This document shows positions 36,304-44,828 of a DNA stretch of 52,773 nucleotides, one piece after another (positions within the stretch are counted from its first letter, which is position 1; each line of letters begins with the position of its first letter). The notes under the pieces are model-generated. The model had not been told where the DNA came from, searched no databases, and saw nothing but the letters and a program-made list of their open reading frames with translations. Source of the stretch: Victivallales bacterium (lineage in GTDB: Bacteria; Verrucomicrobiota; Lentisphaeria; Victivallales; GWF2-38-69); the NCBI GenBank assembly GCA_021733985.1, contig JAIPJT010000016.1:1-52773 (forward strand), read 5' to 3'. The position numbers and the translations under genes are program-made.

Positions 36304-37308
36304 TTATTCTTTCCAATATTTAGGAAATTTTTTAGAATTTTTAATCATAATAAAAGTTTCAATACCTATCAGGCAAAGTGAATTTTTTGATTTAAGTATT
36401 TTATCATGAAATTCTTTTTGAATTTTATTTAAATCAAAGCTGATTTTGGGGATTCCTTTGATTTTAGATTTTTTTAAGTAATTGTTCAGGATAATGTTTG
36501 ATTTTCGATACCCCGGTGCCGGCAGTTCAAGTTTATAAATTACAGTCAAAGGTTTTTGTCTCAGCCCGTTGTTGAAGATTTTACTTAGATTAACGGGCGG
36601 TTGGTTTAATATCTCTTTTAGAGTTTTCTGCCAATAGCAACCACTTGTAAAGTCAAAAGTATAAACTTGATTATTTTTCTGAGATAAAGCAAAAATATAC
36701 AGGGGTGTTTTTTGGATTTGGTCAAACACCAATGCTGTATGAGTCACATAGCCTGCCTGTTCGGCTAAGGCGGCAAAGAGTAGATGTTTATCTATAATAT
36801 CACCTTTTTTGTTCTTCCATACCTGATGAAAAAATGCCGGCCTGCTGTTAATGTTTTTTTTATATTCAGTTAATTTAATTCTCTTGTTAACTTTATTAAA
36901 AATATTTTCAATGACAGGTTTTTGCGGTTGAGACTTTTTAAATTTGTTTACTAAGCTTTTTAGCAGATACATATCTCGCCAGTAAAAGTAATCAAATAGA
37001 CTGTATGGGGGATTGAAAAAAGTAGATTTAATTTTAGCAGTTTTTGCAATATCAAGAAGTTCCGGTTTTGGAATGTAAGGAAACTGTTTGGGCGATATTT
37101 TTCTGGCAGCCTGAATAGCCTGAATAGGTTTTTCCCTGATTACAGCCTGTAACCATTTTCTTACATCGTCTTCATTAAATTTCGAAGTTTTATCTTTGTA
37201 TATCCGGGTAAAATTATAATCTCTTATTAAACCTGTGACCATTATTGATATTAATAAAAGGCAAATTATAACGGATAATGTTGCAAATATATATTTTTTT
37301 TCTTTCAT
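36304..37308 (-). CDS. Membrane-anchored hypothetical protein
   Basis: 334 aa, with one N-terminal membrane helix (about 7-28) and a large extracytoplasmic domain rich in Lys and aromatic residues. A central stretch (DKHLLFAALAEQAGYVTHTALVFDQ...YIFALSQKNNQVYTFDFTSGCYW) loosely follows a transglutaminase-like layout (helix, then His strand, then Asp strand). No catalytic Cys is in the expected helix position, so I do not assign that activity. It is a single gene with no informative neighbours. Confidence 0.7.
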   Translation of the reverse strand: MKEKKYIFATLSVIICLLLISIMVTGLIRDYNFTRIYKDKTSKFNEDDVRKWLQAVIREKPIQAIQAARKISPKQFPYIPKPELLDIAKTAKIKSTFFNPPYSLFDYFYWRDMYLLKSLVNKFKKSQPQKPVIENIFNKVNKRIKLTEYKKNINSRPAFFHQVWKNKKGDIIDKHLLFAALAEQAGYVTHTALVFDQIQKTPLYIFALSQKNNQVYTFDFTSGCYWQKTLKEILNQPPVNLSKIFNNGLRQKPLTVIYKLELPAPGYRKSNIILNNYLKKSKIKGIPKISFDLNKIQKEFHDKILKSKNSLCLIGIETFIMIKNSKKFPKYWKE

Positions 37309-37400
37309 CCTTTATACACTCTGATTTAATGTTAAAGTAAATCATGTAAAACATAAGTCAACACTTAATTTAAAATTGTTATTATATAAAAGGGCATTGA

Positions 37401-37452
37401 TATACACACTACGATTCATTTTTATTTATCCATCACATCATTGGATATGACT
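37401..37452 (-). repeat. Dispersed repeat, fragment F
   Basis: Right-end fragment: TATACACACTACGATT then TTTTTATTTATCCATCACATCA. It is closest to the far end of copy G. It lies 55 nt before the macrodomain start codon. Confidence 0.55.
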
Positions 37453-37506
37453 TGTGCTGTATAGCTTGGCAATCAATAAATTACGCATGTAAGAATGGAG
37501 ACTATT

Positions 37507-38010
37507 ATGGAAATTTCGATAGTATACGGTGATATAACAGAACTTAATGTTGACGCGATCGTTAATGCTGCAAATTGTTCATTGTTAGGCGGCGGCGGAG
37601 TAGACGGTGCTATTCACAGTAAAGCCGGCTCCGGACTTTTAGAAGAATGTAAAACCTTTAACGGTTGTAATACAGGTGAGGCTGTAATTACAAAAGGTTA
37701 TAAACTGCCCGCTTCTTATGTGATTCATACACCGGGACCTGTCTGGAAAGGCGGTAATTCAAATGAATCTCTGTTATTAAAAAACTGTTATAAAAACTCT
37801 TTGAAAATAGCAGAAGAAAAAAAGCTCGATTCAATCGCATTTCCTGCAATAAGCACAGGCGTTTACAGATTCCCTTTAGAAAAGGCTGCCAATATAGCAG
37901 TGGATGCAGTGAGTAAATGGGAAGGAGAATTTCCACGGAAAGTAATATTCTGCTGTTTTTTAAAGAATATAAAAGATATGTATGATAAAATAGTTAAAAA
38001 CTATAAATAA
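37507..38010 (+). CDS. Macrodomain protein (O-acetyl-ADP-ribose deacetylase type)
   Basis: 167 aa from the ATG at 37507, chosen for the AATGGAG SD 7 nt before it. Motifs: [18 protein letters not shown], the [14 protein letters not shown] loop, [10 protein letters not shown] and [12 protein letters not shown]. These mark the MacroD/YmdB-type macrodomain, which removes acetyl from O-acetyl-ADP-ribose or ADP-ribose from protein. The isolated setting (repeat fragment before, tRNA after) gives no partner. No DarT toxin or sirtuin gene is nearby. Confidence 0.93.
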   Translation: MEISIVYGDITELNVDAIVNAANCSLLGGGGVDGAIHSKAGSGLLEECKTFNGCNTGEAVITKGYKLPASYVIHTPGPVWKGGNSNESLLLKNCYKNSLKIAEEKKLDSIAFPAISTGVYRFPLEKAANIAVDAVSKWEGEFPRKVIFCCFLKNIKDMYDKIVKNYK

Positions 38011-38060
38011 AATTACGGAAATTTTTTAAAATATCTTGAAATATACTGCCGGTTGATTAT

Positions 38061-38080
38061 ATTCAGTAACCTTACTGAAT
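38061..38080. terminator. Short perfect hairpin after macrodomain gene
   Basis: ATTCAGTAA and TTACTGAAT form a 9-bp perfect stem around CC, 50 nt past the stop and 24 nt before tRNA-Gln. T-rich bases follow only loosely. Confidence 0.4.
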
Positions 38081-38103
38081 GATTTCAGTTAGGCTTTTCT
38101 AAA

Positions 38104-38177
38104 TGCCCGATGGTGTAACGGTAGCACAACTGGTTCTGGTCCAGTTTGTTTGGGTTCGAATCCTAATCGGGCAACCA
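38104..38177 (+). tRNA. tRNA-Gln (CTG)
   Basis: Acceptor TGCCCGA pairs with TCGGGCA, then A and an encoded CCA. Anticodon loop TTCTGGT gives CTG at 38136-38138. T-arm GGGTTCGAATCC. The weak U-A first acceptor pair is typical of glutamine tRNAs. Confidence 0.93.
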
Positions 38178-38232
38178 TATAAAAAAAAGAAATACTACTT
38201 CTGTTCTCCACTGAATTATAAGTTTAAAGAAT

Positions 38233-38970
38233 TCAATTTGACAAATAAAGTTCAAAATATTTTTTATTCATTATTTTGTGTATTCTTTCAGCAAACGACT
38301 TTCTATTTTCCCCTTTTTCCGGATATATAGAATCTAAATAATGAACATCAACCTTGACTTTTTTCATTTTGAGGACACGCCATATATGTTGTGGCAAAGT
38401 TAATTCTGTCCAGCAAACATCGTAGTCATGGTAATGAATAAGTATCGGGATAACAGGGAACTTTCCCTTAATTGCTGATTCGAAAACAGTGGATTTGAAT
38501 TTTTGGAGGCCTTGTCGACAATCTGAAATTTTTCCTTCAGGGAATACAATTAAATCAATTCCGTGTTGAAGTGTTTCGATAAATTCATTCAATGTCTTTT
38601 TTGAACCCTGCCGTGAGCTTCTATCCACCCAGATCGGACGAGATAGCCCCAGATACTTTCCTGCTAACGGCCATTTAGCGATATCAGTGTTAGGGGAAAA
38701 TCTTATGCTGAACAATGATGAAGTTGTCAGTATATCCAAATAGCTAAGGTGGTTTGAAACAATTATTCCACTGACTTCAGGTTTATTTCCATAAGTATAC
38801 TTCTTTAAGCCAATTATTGCAGAGTTAACTTTTGACCAAAGTTTTGTCGCTGCCGCCAAACGACTGATAGCGTTCCAGCCTCCGGGGTGTAGAATTATAC
38901 CTGCCACTCCTGTCAACAGACACCATATAATAATCAGAAATATTTTTAAAACAGCTCTAAAAACACACAT
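38233..38970 (-). CDS. 1-acyl-sn-glycerol-3-phosphate acyltransferase (PlsC-like)
   Basis: 245 aa from the ATG at 38970; the frame is open to a TTG at 38991 that lies within repeat copy D. An N-terminal membrane helix precedes the acyltransferase motif I SNHLSYLD (NHx4D), a WVDRSSRQGS block, and FPEGKISD (motif III). It adds the second acyl chain to lysophosphatidic acid at the inner membrane. PlsX is encoded at 42.5 kb, so two steps of phospholipid synthesis are in this window. Its leader is the end of repeat D. Confidence 0.87.
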   Translation of the reverse strand: MCVFRAVLKIFLIIIWCLLTGVAGIILHPGGWNAISRLAAATKLWSKVNSAIIGLKKYTYGNKPEVSGIIVSNHLSYLDILTTSSLFSIRFSPNTDIAKWPLAGKYLGLSRPIWVDRSSRQGSKKTLNEFIETLQHGIDLIVFPEGKISDCRQGLQKFKSTVFESAIKGKFPVIPILIHYHDYDVCWTELTLPQHIWRVLKMKKVKVDVHYLDSIYPEKGENRKSFAERIHKIMNKKYFELYLSN

Positions 38971-38982
38971 TTTTATTTTTTT

Positions 38983-39170
38983 TATGCACAAGTGTATGCG
39001 ATTTTTTTTAATCCGGCGTAGTTCCGCAATAGCGAAAACGAAAACGGAATGGCTTTTGCCTATCGTAAATGAACTTGGAAATACACTTTTTTCCCGACCT
39101 TATCATTTGTTACAGGTCATACCGTATGGTGTGATGGATAAATAAACCAAATAGTATTGGGTATATTATT
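38983..39170 (+). repeat. Dispersed repeat, copy D (full length)
   Basis: 188 bp. The left end is slightly changed (TATGCACAAGTGTATGCG); then AATCCGGCGTAGTTCCGC, the CGACCTTATCATT core, GATGGATAAATAAACC and GGGTATATTATTG. It spans the gap from 13 nt before plsC to 9 nt after the pyruvate-kinase-like stop. Confidence 0.85.
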
Positions 39171-39178
39171 GAGTATTC

Positions 39179-40150
39179 CTAACTATTAGCTATTCTTAAG
39201 TTATCTAAAAAATCAGATACAGCGAGCGGATTGTTTCCTATAGCTGTTTCATCCGACATAACAATACCTTTGAAACCATTTTGTTCAATGTTAAATAAAT
39301 GAACAATTTCGGATCTTGTTGGAAAAGAAAATTCAGTCATGTGTTCCAAAACCTGTCCGGCCAAAGTGCAGTCACATTTCAGTTTCGGAATATTATCAGC
39401 AAATTGTTTCTGAAGCTTTCCGAGATTATACAGGCCGGCCTGTGCTCCGAGGTCTCCTCTGCATAACCAAATTTCATCAAACTTATCATCGATATTTCTT
39501 AAATGTTCAAAAGTTTCAGGCCTTTCAACTTTAGCTGTAAGTTTTCTTTTTCCGGTTAAAGTTTTCAAAAAATCAGCTTCACTGCCATCAAGTAGGAAAG
39601 AATATGCAAAACATGTAAAAGAAAACTTCATTGAACAATTTATAATTTTCTCATCCTGATACGATATGTTTGTAAGTTTTATTGGATGTTTATCAATATT
39701 TATTCCTTTGCCTGTACTCAGCCTTCCATTTTTTAATACAGTAGCTGTAGCAGTATTTTTGTTAACATTATCAATTTTAATTTTTACTCTTGCATCATTC
39801 AGGGTTATAATGTAATCGGCTTTAACTGTTTCAAAAAATTCATGGTGAGGCACCGGGACAAACTCCGGTTTGACTGAACGGTCAGCAAGCTCTAATTTAA
39901 TTTTTTTAGGCAGTTTGTTAGTTTCAGGATAAAACCCCATCCTCATTTTGTTTCCCTGTAAATCTATCACTACAGGAATCGCTCTTCTGTTTTTTTTAAA
40001 AATCCTATCTAATTTCTCAAGCCATCGATTCAGCTGATTTCCTGTCAGATGAGAAGAATTGAGTCTGAATGCATCTGCAGTTTTTAATAATTTTGAAATA
40101 ACTGTATCAGTTTCAGAAGAAGGCCCTAATGTAAAAATATACTTCAACAT
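39179..40150 (-). CDS. Pyruvate-kinase-like protein lacking the C-terminal domain
   Basis: 323 aa against about 470 for pyruvate kinase. Recognisable blocks: FTLGPSS (6-12), FRLNSSH (28-34), VIDLQGNKMRMG (61-72), a B-domain-like segment (about 73-155), KVERPE (K207, E209), CRGDLGA (230-236), AGQVLEHM (264-271) and MSDETAIG (298-305). The allosteric C-domain is absent. In the ATQ motif Thr is Gly265, and the protein is divergent throughout. It may bind phosphoenolpyruvate or a related ligand without acting as a normal kinase. It is a single gene before repeat D. Confidence 0.7.
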   Translation of the reverse strand: MLKYIFTLGPSSETDTVISKLLKTADAFRLNSSHLTGNQLNRWLEKLDRIFKKNRRAIPVVIDLQGNKMRMGFYPETNKLPKKIKLELADRSVKPEFVPVPHHEFFETVKADYIITLNDARVKIKIDNVNKNTATATVLKNGRLSTGKGINIDKHPIKLTNISYQDEKIINCSMKFSFTCFAYSFLLDGSEADFLKTLTGKRKLTAKVERPETFEHLRNIDDKFDEIWLCRGDLGAQAGLYNLGKLQKQFADNIPKLKCDCTLAGQVLEHMTEFSFPTRSEIVHLFNIEQNGFKGIVMSDETAIGNNPLAVSDFLDNLRIANS

Positions 40151-40180
40151 ACTTTGTTAATTTATAAAAAGTTTTAAAAA

Positions 40181-40217
40181 AAAGAGCCGATTATTAATCA
40201 ATAACAATCGACTCTTT
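40181..40217 (-). terminator. Intrinsic terminator after parvulin gene
   Basis: AAAGAGCCGATT (40181-40192) pairs with AATCGACTCTTT (40206-40217) with one mismatch. On the minus strand a run of eight T follows directly. It starts 25 nt past the peptidyl-prolyl isomerase stop. Confidence 0.85.
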
Positions 40218-40241
40218 GACTCATAATTCTAAATACTGAAG

Positions 40242-41393
40242 TTATTCAGCTTTTTCACTTTTCTCAGAAACTTTTAAGTTAACAACCGGTTTTAACTCTT
40301 CAATTTTGTCATTGACCATTTTTTTGATCTTTTCAGCAGTTTTTTCCTGTTTCAGCTGTTCTTCGATTTGGTTAATAAGTTTATCATTAAGTTTAACATA
40401 ACCGCCGGGGTCATATCCTGTAACATCAATTATATGCCATCCAAATTTAGTTTTAACTTCACCGTATTCATTAAAACCGCCTTTCACACCTGCGTGTTCA
40501 AGAGCCAGTTCCCAGCATTCTGTTTCAAATGCAGGTACCATTTGGCCTTTTTGGAAGCTTCCGAGTTTACCACCGTTTTTAGAACTTGGTCCATCACTGT
40601 TTTTTTTAGCAAGCTTAGCAAAGTCTTTTCCTGCTTTAACTTCTTTATATATCTTGTCGGCTTTTGCTTTAGCTTCAGCCCACGCTTTTTTCTTGTCAAT
40701 TTTCTTTCCATCCTTTTCAAAAACAGGTTTTATCAAAATATGTGAAGCAGTTACAGTTTCCGGTTTCTTGAAAAAAGTTTCTTTATTTTCTTCATAGAAT
40801 TCCTTGGCATCTTCCTTTGTAATTTTTACAGAGGGTTCAATTTTTTCTTTCATCCATTTCTGGACAACTTCAGCCTGTGCCAGCTGTTTTTTTACATCTT
40901 TTATATTAAGTCCCTGTTTTTTAACAATATCTTCAAAAGTTATATTCTCTCCTTTTGGAAGCTGTTTTTTGAATTTTTCACAAAACTTTTTATAAGTCTG
41001 TTTTTCTATTTCTGGGGTTACCTTAAATCCGGCATTGGCGGCAAGTTCTTCGAGTACTTTAGCTTTAATGAGATCATTTGTCATAGCCACAGCCATCTGT
41101 TTATACTGCTCTTCACCTATTTTTCTGCCTGTAGCTTTCAGCATACGTACCTGAGGTGTTAAAGTCTTAACAAGCTCTTCCTTAGTGATCTTTTTATCAC
41201 CGACCGTAGCTACTACTTCAGGGATAAAATCCCAGGTTTTAGGATCCAGTTTTGGCATTTTCGGCATAGCCGGGACAGATCTCTGAACAGCTTTTCCTCT
41301 GGACTGCTTTGCTGCTGATGGTTTGTCAGCGGCAATACATACGAAGCTAATTGTACATAATACCACAGTTAAAAGACTCATCTTTTTCTTCAT
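40242..41393 (-). CDS. Parvulin-type peptidyl-prolyl isomerase, exported
   Basis: 383 aa. A signal peptide (MKKKMSLLTVVLCTISFVCIAADK) directs it to the periplasm. A SurA/PrsA-like N-domain (about 60-190) precedes one parvulin domain (about 203-330: ASHILIKP, DFAKLAKKNSDGPSSKNGGKLGSF, FGWHIIDVTGY). It assists folding of secreted or outer-membrane proteins. The acidic and lysine-rich C-tail is unusual but not unique. AGGAG precedes the ATG, and a strong terminator follows. The unannotated lipoprotein gene lies 54 nt upstream on the same strand. Confidence 0.9.
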   Translation of the reverse strand: MKKKMSLLTVVLCTISFVCIAADKPSAAKQSRGKAVQRSVPAMPKMPKLDPKTWDFIPEVVATVGDKKITKEELVKTLTPQVRMLKATGRKIGEEQYKQMAVAMTNDLIKAKVLEELAANAGFKVTPEIEKQTYKKFCEKFKKQLPKGENITFEDIVKKQGLNIKDVKKQLAQAEVVQKWMKEKIEPSVKITKEDAKEFYEENKETFFKKPETVTASHILIKPVFEKDGKKIDKKKAWAEAKAKADKIYKEVKAGKDFAKLAKKNSDGPSSKNGGKLGSFQKGQMVPAFETECWELALEHAGVKGGFNEYGEVKTKFGWHIIDVTGYDPGGYVKLNDKLINQIEEQLKQEKTAEKIKKMVNDKIEELKPVVNLKVSEKSEKAE

Positions 41394-41447
41394 TTCTCTA
41401 CTCCTTTTGATTTTTTTAATAATAGAATAATTAATTTATTTAAAGGA

Positions 41448-42485
41448 TTATTCACAATACACGAAAAAAGGGTACAATACAAATGGATTTATAGAATAAA
41501 AATCAGTAAACTTGTCTGGTTTTGTCTTGTACCAACCCGCTGTTTCATTCTTATCAAGCTGAAAACTGTTTCTTATTACACTGGAAAGTGCATTTCCTTC
41601 TTCAGAATATCCTGTTTTTATCAAAATAAATGCTCTGATCAGCATTGAGCTGAAGCTGTCCGGAGGAATATTCAAAAGCCTCTTATATATATTGTTTCGA
41701 ACATCTGCTTTTGAATTAAGAGCCTGCCTGAATAATAATATATCGTTATCACTTTTTATAATACTATTGTCAGTATTTAAATCCTTCCAGTTACTCGACA
41801 TTAATTTTTCATAATTTTGTACTGCACGATCCTTTGCCTTTTCTATTGATAGTTGGGCTATGGCAGTACTTAATATGCTGCTGTCAGTTATCCGGATGAC
41901 GTCTATATCAGCCTTTAAGTCATTTACTGCCATGATTTCTTCTCTCGACATTAAAATTCTTGCCCTGTCAAGACTGTAGTCTGTAAAGGTTTTTAAGGGC
42001 TTAATAAATTTGTTAGTTTGGATAAGACGGTTCAACTCTCCGGTAGGTATTGCGATCTCAGATGAAGTTTTTGCATTTACTATTTTTTCTGTCAGTTTGT
42101 TAGCTTTAACTAGTGAGTTAAGCTTTTTGCGGGCGTTAAGAAGTTGCGGCCTTGCCCCGTACTTCTGAACAGCATTATCAATAATTTCTTTTGCTTTGTT
42201 AATTTTTCCATCATCTAATGAATTTTGTACTTCTGCGAATTCAGAGTCTATTTCAATTTTATATTCAATATTAGCCAGGTAGTAATCTGATGGACTTAGC
42301 AGTCTTAGTCGTTTCACTTTTTGGACGGCAATCTGATATTTATCGTTTTTTAATGAATTAAACAGTGAATAAATCAGATCAGTTTCAGCTTTTGGAGGAG
42401 GTGGAATATTGTTGCTTTTGCTGCAGGCGGTTACAAAAATCGTAAACATTAGCAAAAACGGTAGATATTTTGACATAAATTTCAT
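41448..42485 (-). CDS. Helical-repeat lipoprotein of unknown function
   Basis: 345 aa. The signal peptide ends in a lipobox (FVTAC, Cys21). The rest is alpha-helical with TPR-like spacing (for example KNDKYQIAVQKVKRLRLLSP, DDGKINKAKEIIDNAVQKYG). I recognise no named family. It follows plsX by 21 nt and precedes the parvulin gene by 54 nt on the same strand, so it may be the last or middle member of the coaD-plsX transcript. An envelope assembly role would fit but is only inference. Confidence 0.7.
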   Translation of the reverse strand: MKFMSKYLPFLLMFTIFVTACSKSNNIPPPPKAETDLIYSLFNSLKNDKYQIAVQKVKRLRLLSPSDYYLANIEYKIEIDSEFAEVQNSLDDGKINKAKEIIDNAVQKYGARPQLLNARKKLNSLVKANKLTEKIVNAKTSSEIAIPTGELNRLIQTNKFIKPLKTFTDYSLDRARILMSREEIMAVNDLKADIDVIRITDSSILSTAIAQLSIEKAKDRAVQNYEKLMSSNWKDLNTDNSIIKSDNDILLFRQALNSKADVRNNIYKRLLNIPPDSFSSMLIRAFILIKTGYSEEGNALSSVIRNSFQLDKNETAGWYKTKPDKFTDFYSINPFVLYPFFVYCE

Positions 42486-42506
42486 ATTTCAGTTAAAGGT
42501 ATGCCT

Positions 42507-43514
42507 TTAAAATGTAATGTTAGATTCTTCAAGTTTTCTAACAATAGCGCCGTTTAAATCCTTTTTGACAAGTTCGTAAGCAACTTTTATGGCATTTTTA
42601 ACGCCCTTGGGTGAAGAAGACCCATGACCAATTATACAAATTCCGTTTACTCCTAAAAGCGGTGCTCCGCCATACTCTTCACTGTCTCCCATCTGTTTTA
42701 GTTCCAAAAGCGGTTTCTGTGCCAAAAGCGCCGTAGTCATTCGGAAAGGATTTTTTGTAAATGCTTTTTTTATCATATGCATAGCCAGCTTGGAAAGGCC
42801 TTCGCATGATTTAAGTATAGCATTACCTACAAAACCGTCACAGACGACAATATCCGCTTTTCGTTCAAAAATATCTGTTCCTTCAACGTTCCCTACAAAA
42901 TTTACAGGAGTGTCTTTAATCAGCTTAAATGCTTCTTTTGTTAGCTCATTTCCTTTAACATCTTCATCGCCTACGCTCAGTAAACCGACTTTGGGTCTGG
43001 AAATTCCCAATATTGATTTACTGTAAAGCTCACCCATAATTGCAAACTGTGCAAGATTAATAGGTTTACAGTCCACATTGGCACCTGCATCAAGCAGTAT
43101 AACTTTACCCTCTTTGGCGGGCATAATAACAGCAATAGCCGGTCTTTCAACCCCGGGCAAAGTCCTCATTTTTACTTTTGTGGCGGCGACTGCGGCACCG
43201 GTATGGCCGATAGTAACGATAGCATCAGCTTCACCTTTGCCTACAATGTCAGCACCTACAGTTATTGATGAGTTTTTTTTATTCCTCAATGATACCGTAG
43301 ATGAATCGTCCATTTTAACTGTCTCTTCAGCATGGACCAGCTCCACTCTGGGATTTTTATCCAGAGAATGTCGACGCATAAGAGGGGCAAGGCTTTTGGT
43401 TTTTCCAACAAGAACTATTTCGAAGCCTTTAAAGTTTTCTAAAGCTTCTGCTACACCTTCTAAAACTGATTTGGGAGCATAATCGCCCCCCATTGCATCA
43501 ACTACTATTTTCAT
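42507..43514 (-). CDS. plsX: Phosphate acyltransferase PlsX
   Basis: 335 aa, full length: VDAMGGDYAPKSVLEG at the start, IVTIGHTGAAVAA, LDAGANVDCKP, SVGDEDVKGNELTKEA, and the GAPLLGVNGICIIGHGSS block. It makes acyl-phosphate from acyl-ACP for PlsY. The start codon shares one base with the rpmF stop (TAATG), a sign of translational coupling. The rpmF-plsX order is the classic one. Confidence 0.97.
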   Translation of the reverse strand: MKIVVDAMGGDYAPKSVLEGVAEALENFKGFEIVLVGKTKSLAPLMRRHSLDKNPRVELVHAEETVKMDDSSTVSLRNKKNSSITVGADIVGKGEADAIVTIGHTGAAVAATKVKMRTLPGVERPAIAVIMPAKEGKVILLDAGANVDCKPINLAQFAIMGELYSKSILGISRPKVGLLSVGDEDVKGNELTKEAFKLIKDTPVNFVGNVEGTDIFERKADIVVCDGFVGNAILKSCEGLSKLAMHMIKKAFTKNPFRMTTALLAQKPLLELKQMGDSEEYGGAPLLGVNGICIIGHGSSSPKGVKNAIKVAYELVKKDLNGAIVRKLEESNITF

Positions 43515-43693
43515 TATTCTTCTACTGTTATGACTTGTTTATCTTTGTAATTCCCGCATGATTTGCAAACTCTATGGGGCAAAACCGGTTCATTGCAAAC
43601 CGGGCAAACTCCGCTTTCAATACCTTCATAACGGCCTGCGGCCTTGCGATGCCTTTTTTTAGACTTTGACTTTTTACATCTTGGTACAGCCAT
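43514..43693 (-). CDS. rpmF: 50S ribosomal protein L32
   Basis: 59 aa, found by minus-strand translation: MAVPRCKKSKSKKRHRKAAG followed by a zinc ribbon with C30-x2-C33 and C43-x2-C46. Length and N-terminus are typical. AAGGAG precedes the ATG. It overlaps plsX by one base and follows the YceD gene. Confidence 0.96.
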   Translation of the reverse strand: MAVPRCKKSKSKKRHRKAAGRYEGIESGVCPVCNEPVLPHRVCKSCGNYKDKQVITVEE

Positions 43694-43779
43694 TTTTTAA
43701 CTCCTTATAATTAATATAATATTTCTAATCAACAATATATTATAAAATATATCCTATTTCTCCAATTTTTCAGTTTTAA

Positions 43780-44244
43780 TTAAAATTTTATTTTATCAAG
43801 TTCCTTCCATATATCGTCATCATTATTTTTACCACTGCATGAGCAGTTCGAGACATTAAGATTCTGACCGCATTCCGGGCAGATTCCTCTGCAGTTTTCA
43901 CTGCAGCGCAGTTTCATCGGAAATTTTATTAAAATATCTTCGCGAATATCATCCGTTAAGTCAAGTTCACTGCTCGCAGGATTTTCATAAAAGTGGCAAA
44001 TTTCTTCATTTTTGAGTTTATAGTTATATTCTGACAGACATTTACCGCATTTACAGACCAGAATTGTTTCTGCTTTTCCTTCTACTAAAACTCCATTATT
44101 TACAGAATATACTTTCAAAAAGAAATCAATTTCATTGGGGCATTTAATAAATTCTGTATTTTTAATTTCTAAAATATCAGAATTTTCTGTCCCTTCAAAA
44201 ATTTTCCCTTCCGGGGTTAAGTTTAAAATTCCAACTTTAATCAT
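43780..44244 (-). CDS. yceD: YceD/DUF177 family protein
   Basis: 154 aa. Family features: a middle block CKCGKCLSEYNYKL and LTDDIREDILIKFP, then the Cys-rich end CSENCRGICPECGQNLN. YceD-type proteins sit next to rpmF in many bacteria and are linked to 23S rRNA biogenesis. The cysteines probably bind zinc. It starts 3 nt after coaD and is followed by rpmF after 86 nt, so it belongs to the coaD-yceD-rpmF-plsX run. Confidence 0.87.
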   Translation of the reverse strand: MIKVGILNLTPEGKIFEGTENSDILEIKNTEFIKCPNEIDFFLKVYSVNNGVLVEGKAETILVCKCGKCLSEYNYKLKNEEICHFYENPASSELDLTDDIREDILIKFPMKLRCSENCRGICPECGQNLNVSNCSCSGKNNDDDIWKELDKIKF

Positions 44245-44247
44245 TGT

Positions 44248-44739
44248 TTACTTTTTAATAAAATTTTTCTTTTTCAGCGCTTCTATTACAGCAGAATGAA
44301 CAAAGGGTGAAATATCACCTCCCATTCGTGCTATTTCTTTAATCATACTGGAACTTACAAACGAATATTCAGGGCTTGGCATCATGAAAATTGTTTCACA
44401 TTTATGATCCAGTTCTCTGTTCATGAGCGCCATTTGAAATTCATATTCAAAATCAGCAACAGCCCTTAATCCTCTAATAACAAATCCTGCATTGAATTCT
44501 CTCACAGCATCAACCAGCAGACCCTGAAACGAGACAACTTTTATATTCCCGCAGTTTACATATTCACAGGCTTTTGAAATTAGGAATTTTTTCTCATCAG
44601 TAGTAAACAAAGCATTTTTACTTTCATTTACTGCTACTGAAATTATCAATTTATTAAATAACCCGGCTGCTCTTTTAATAACATCCAAATGTCCATTAGT
44701 TATCGGGTCGAAACTTCCTGGAAATAGTCCAATCTTCAT
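44248..44739 (-). CDS. coaD: Phosphopantetheine adenylyltransferase
   Basis: 163 aa. Signature LFPGSFDPITNGHLDVIKRA (nucleotidyltransferase T/HxGH), RGLRAVADFEYE, and the C-terminal SSSMIKEIARMGGDIS block. It adds AMP to 4'-phosphopantetheine in CoA synthesis. AGGAA precedes the ATG. rsmD lies 89 nt upstream on the same strand, the usual pairing. Confidence 0.97.
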   Translation of the reverse strand: MKIGLFPGSFDPITNGHLDVIKRAAGLFNKLIISVAVNESKNALFTTDEKKFLISKACEYVNCGNIKVVSFQGLLVDAVREFNAGFVIRGLRAVADFEYEFQMALMNRELDHKCETIFMMPSPEYSFVSSSMIKEIARMGGDISPFVHSAVIEALKKKNFIKK

Positions 44740-44784
44740 TTCAGTTCCTGTAATATTATTCAGTAATAATCGAAAAAGATAAAA

Positions 44785-44818
44785 ATATAACTGAAAAAAA
44801 ATAATTTTCCAGTTATAT
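44785..44818 (-). terminator. Hairpin between rsmD and coaD
   Basis: ATATAACTG (44785-44793) and CAGTTATAT (44810-44818) form a perfect 9-bp stem, extended by an A-tract/T-tract. On the minus strand a short TTTTTATC run follows. It may partly end the rsmD transcript before coaD. Confidence 0.5.
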
Positions 44819-44828
44819 GATTTATTTC

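Noticed and set aside
36304-37308. Transglutaminase assignment
   Set aside because: The strand layout is suggestive, but no Cys is present at the catalytic helix, so the activity cannot be supported.
37507-38010. Macrodomain protein as a DarG antitoxin
   Set aside because: No DarT-like toxin gene is adjacent, and the length fits a plain MacroD/YmdB type.
17306-39170. Spaced repeats considered as a CRISPR array
   Set aside because: Copies are kilobases apart, about 190 bp long, occur in both orientations and have no regular spacers or cas genes.
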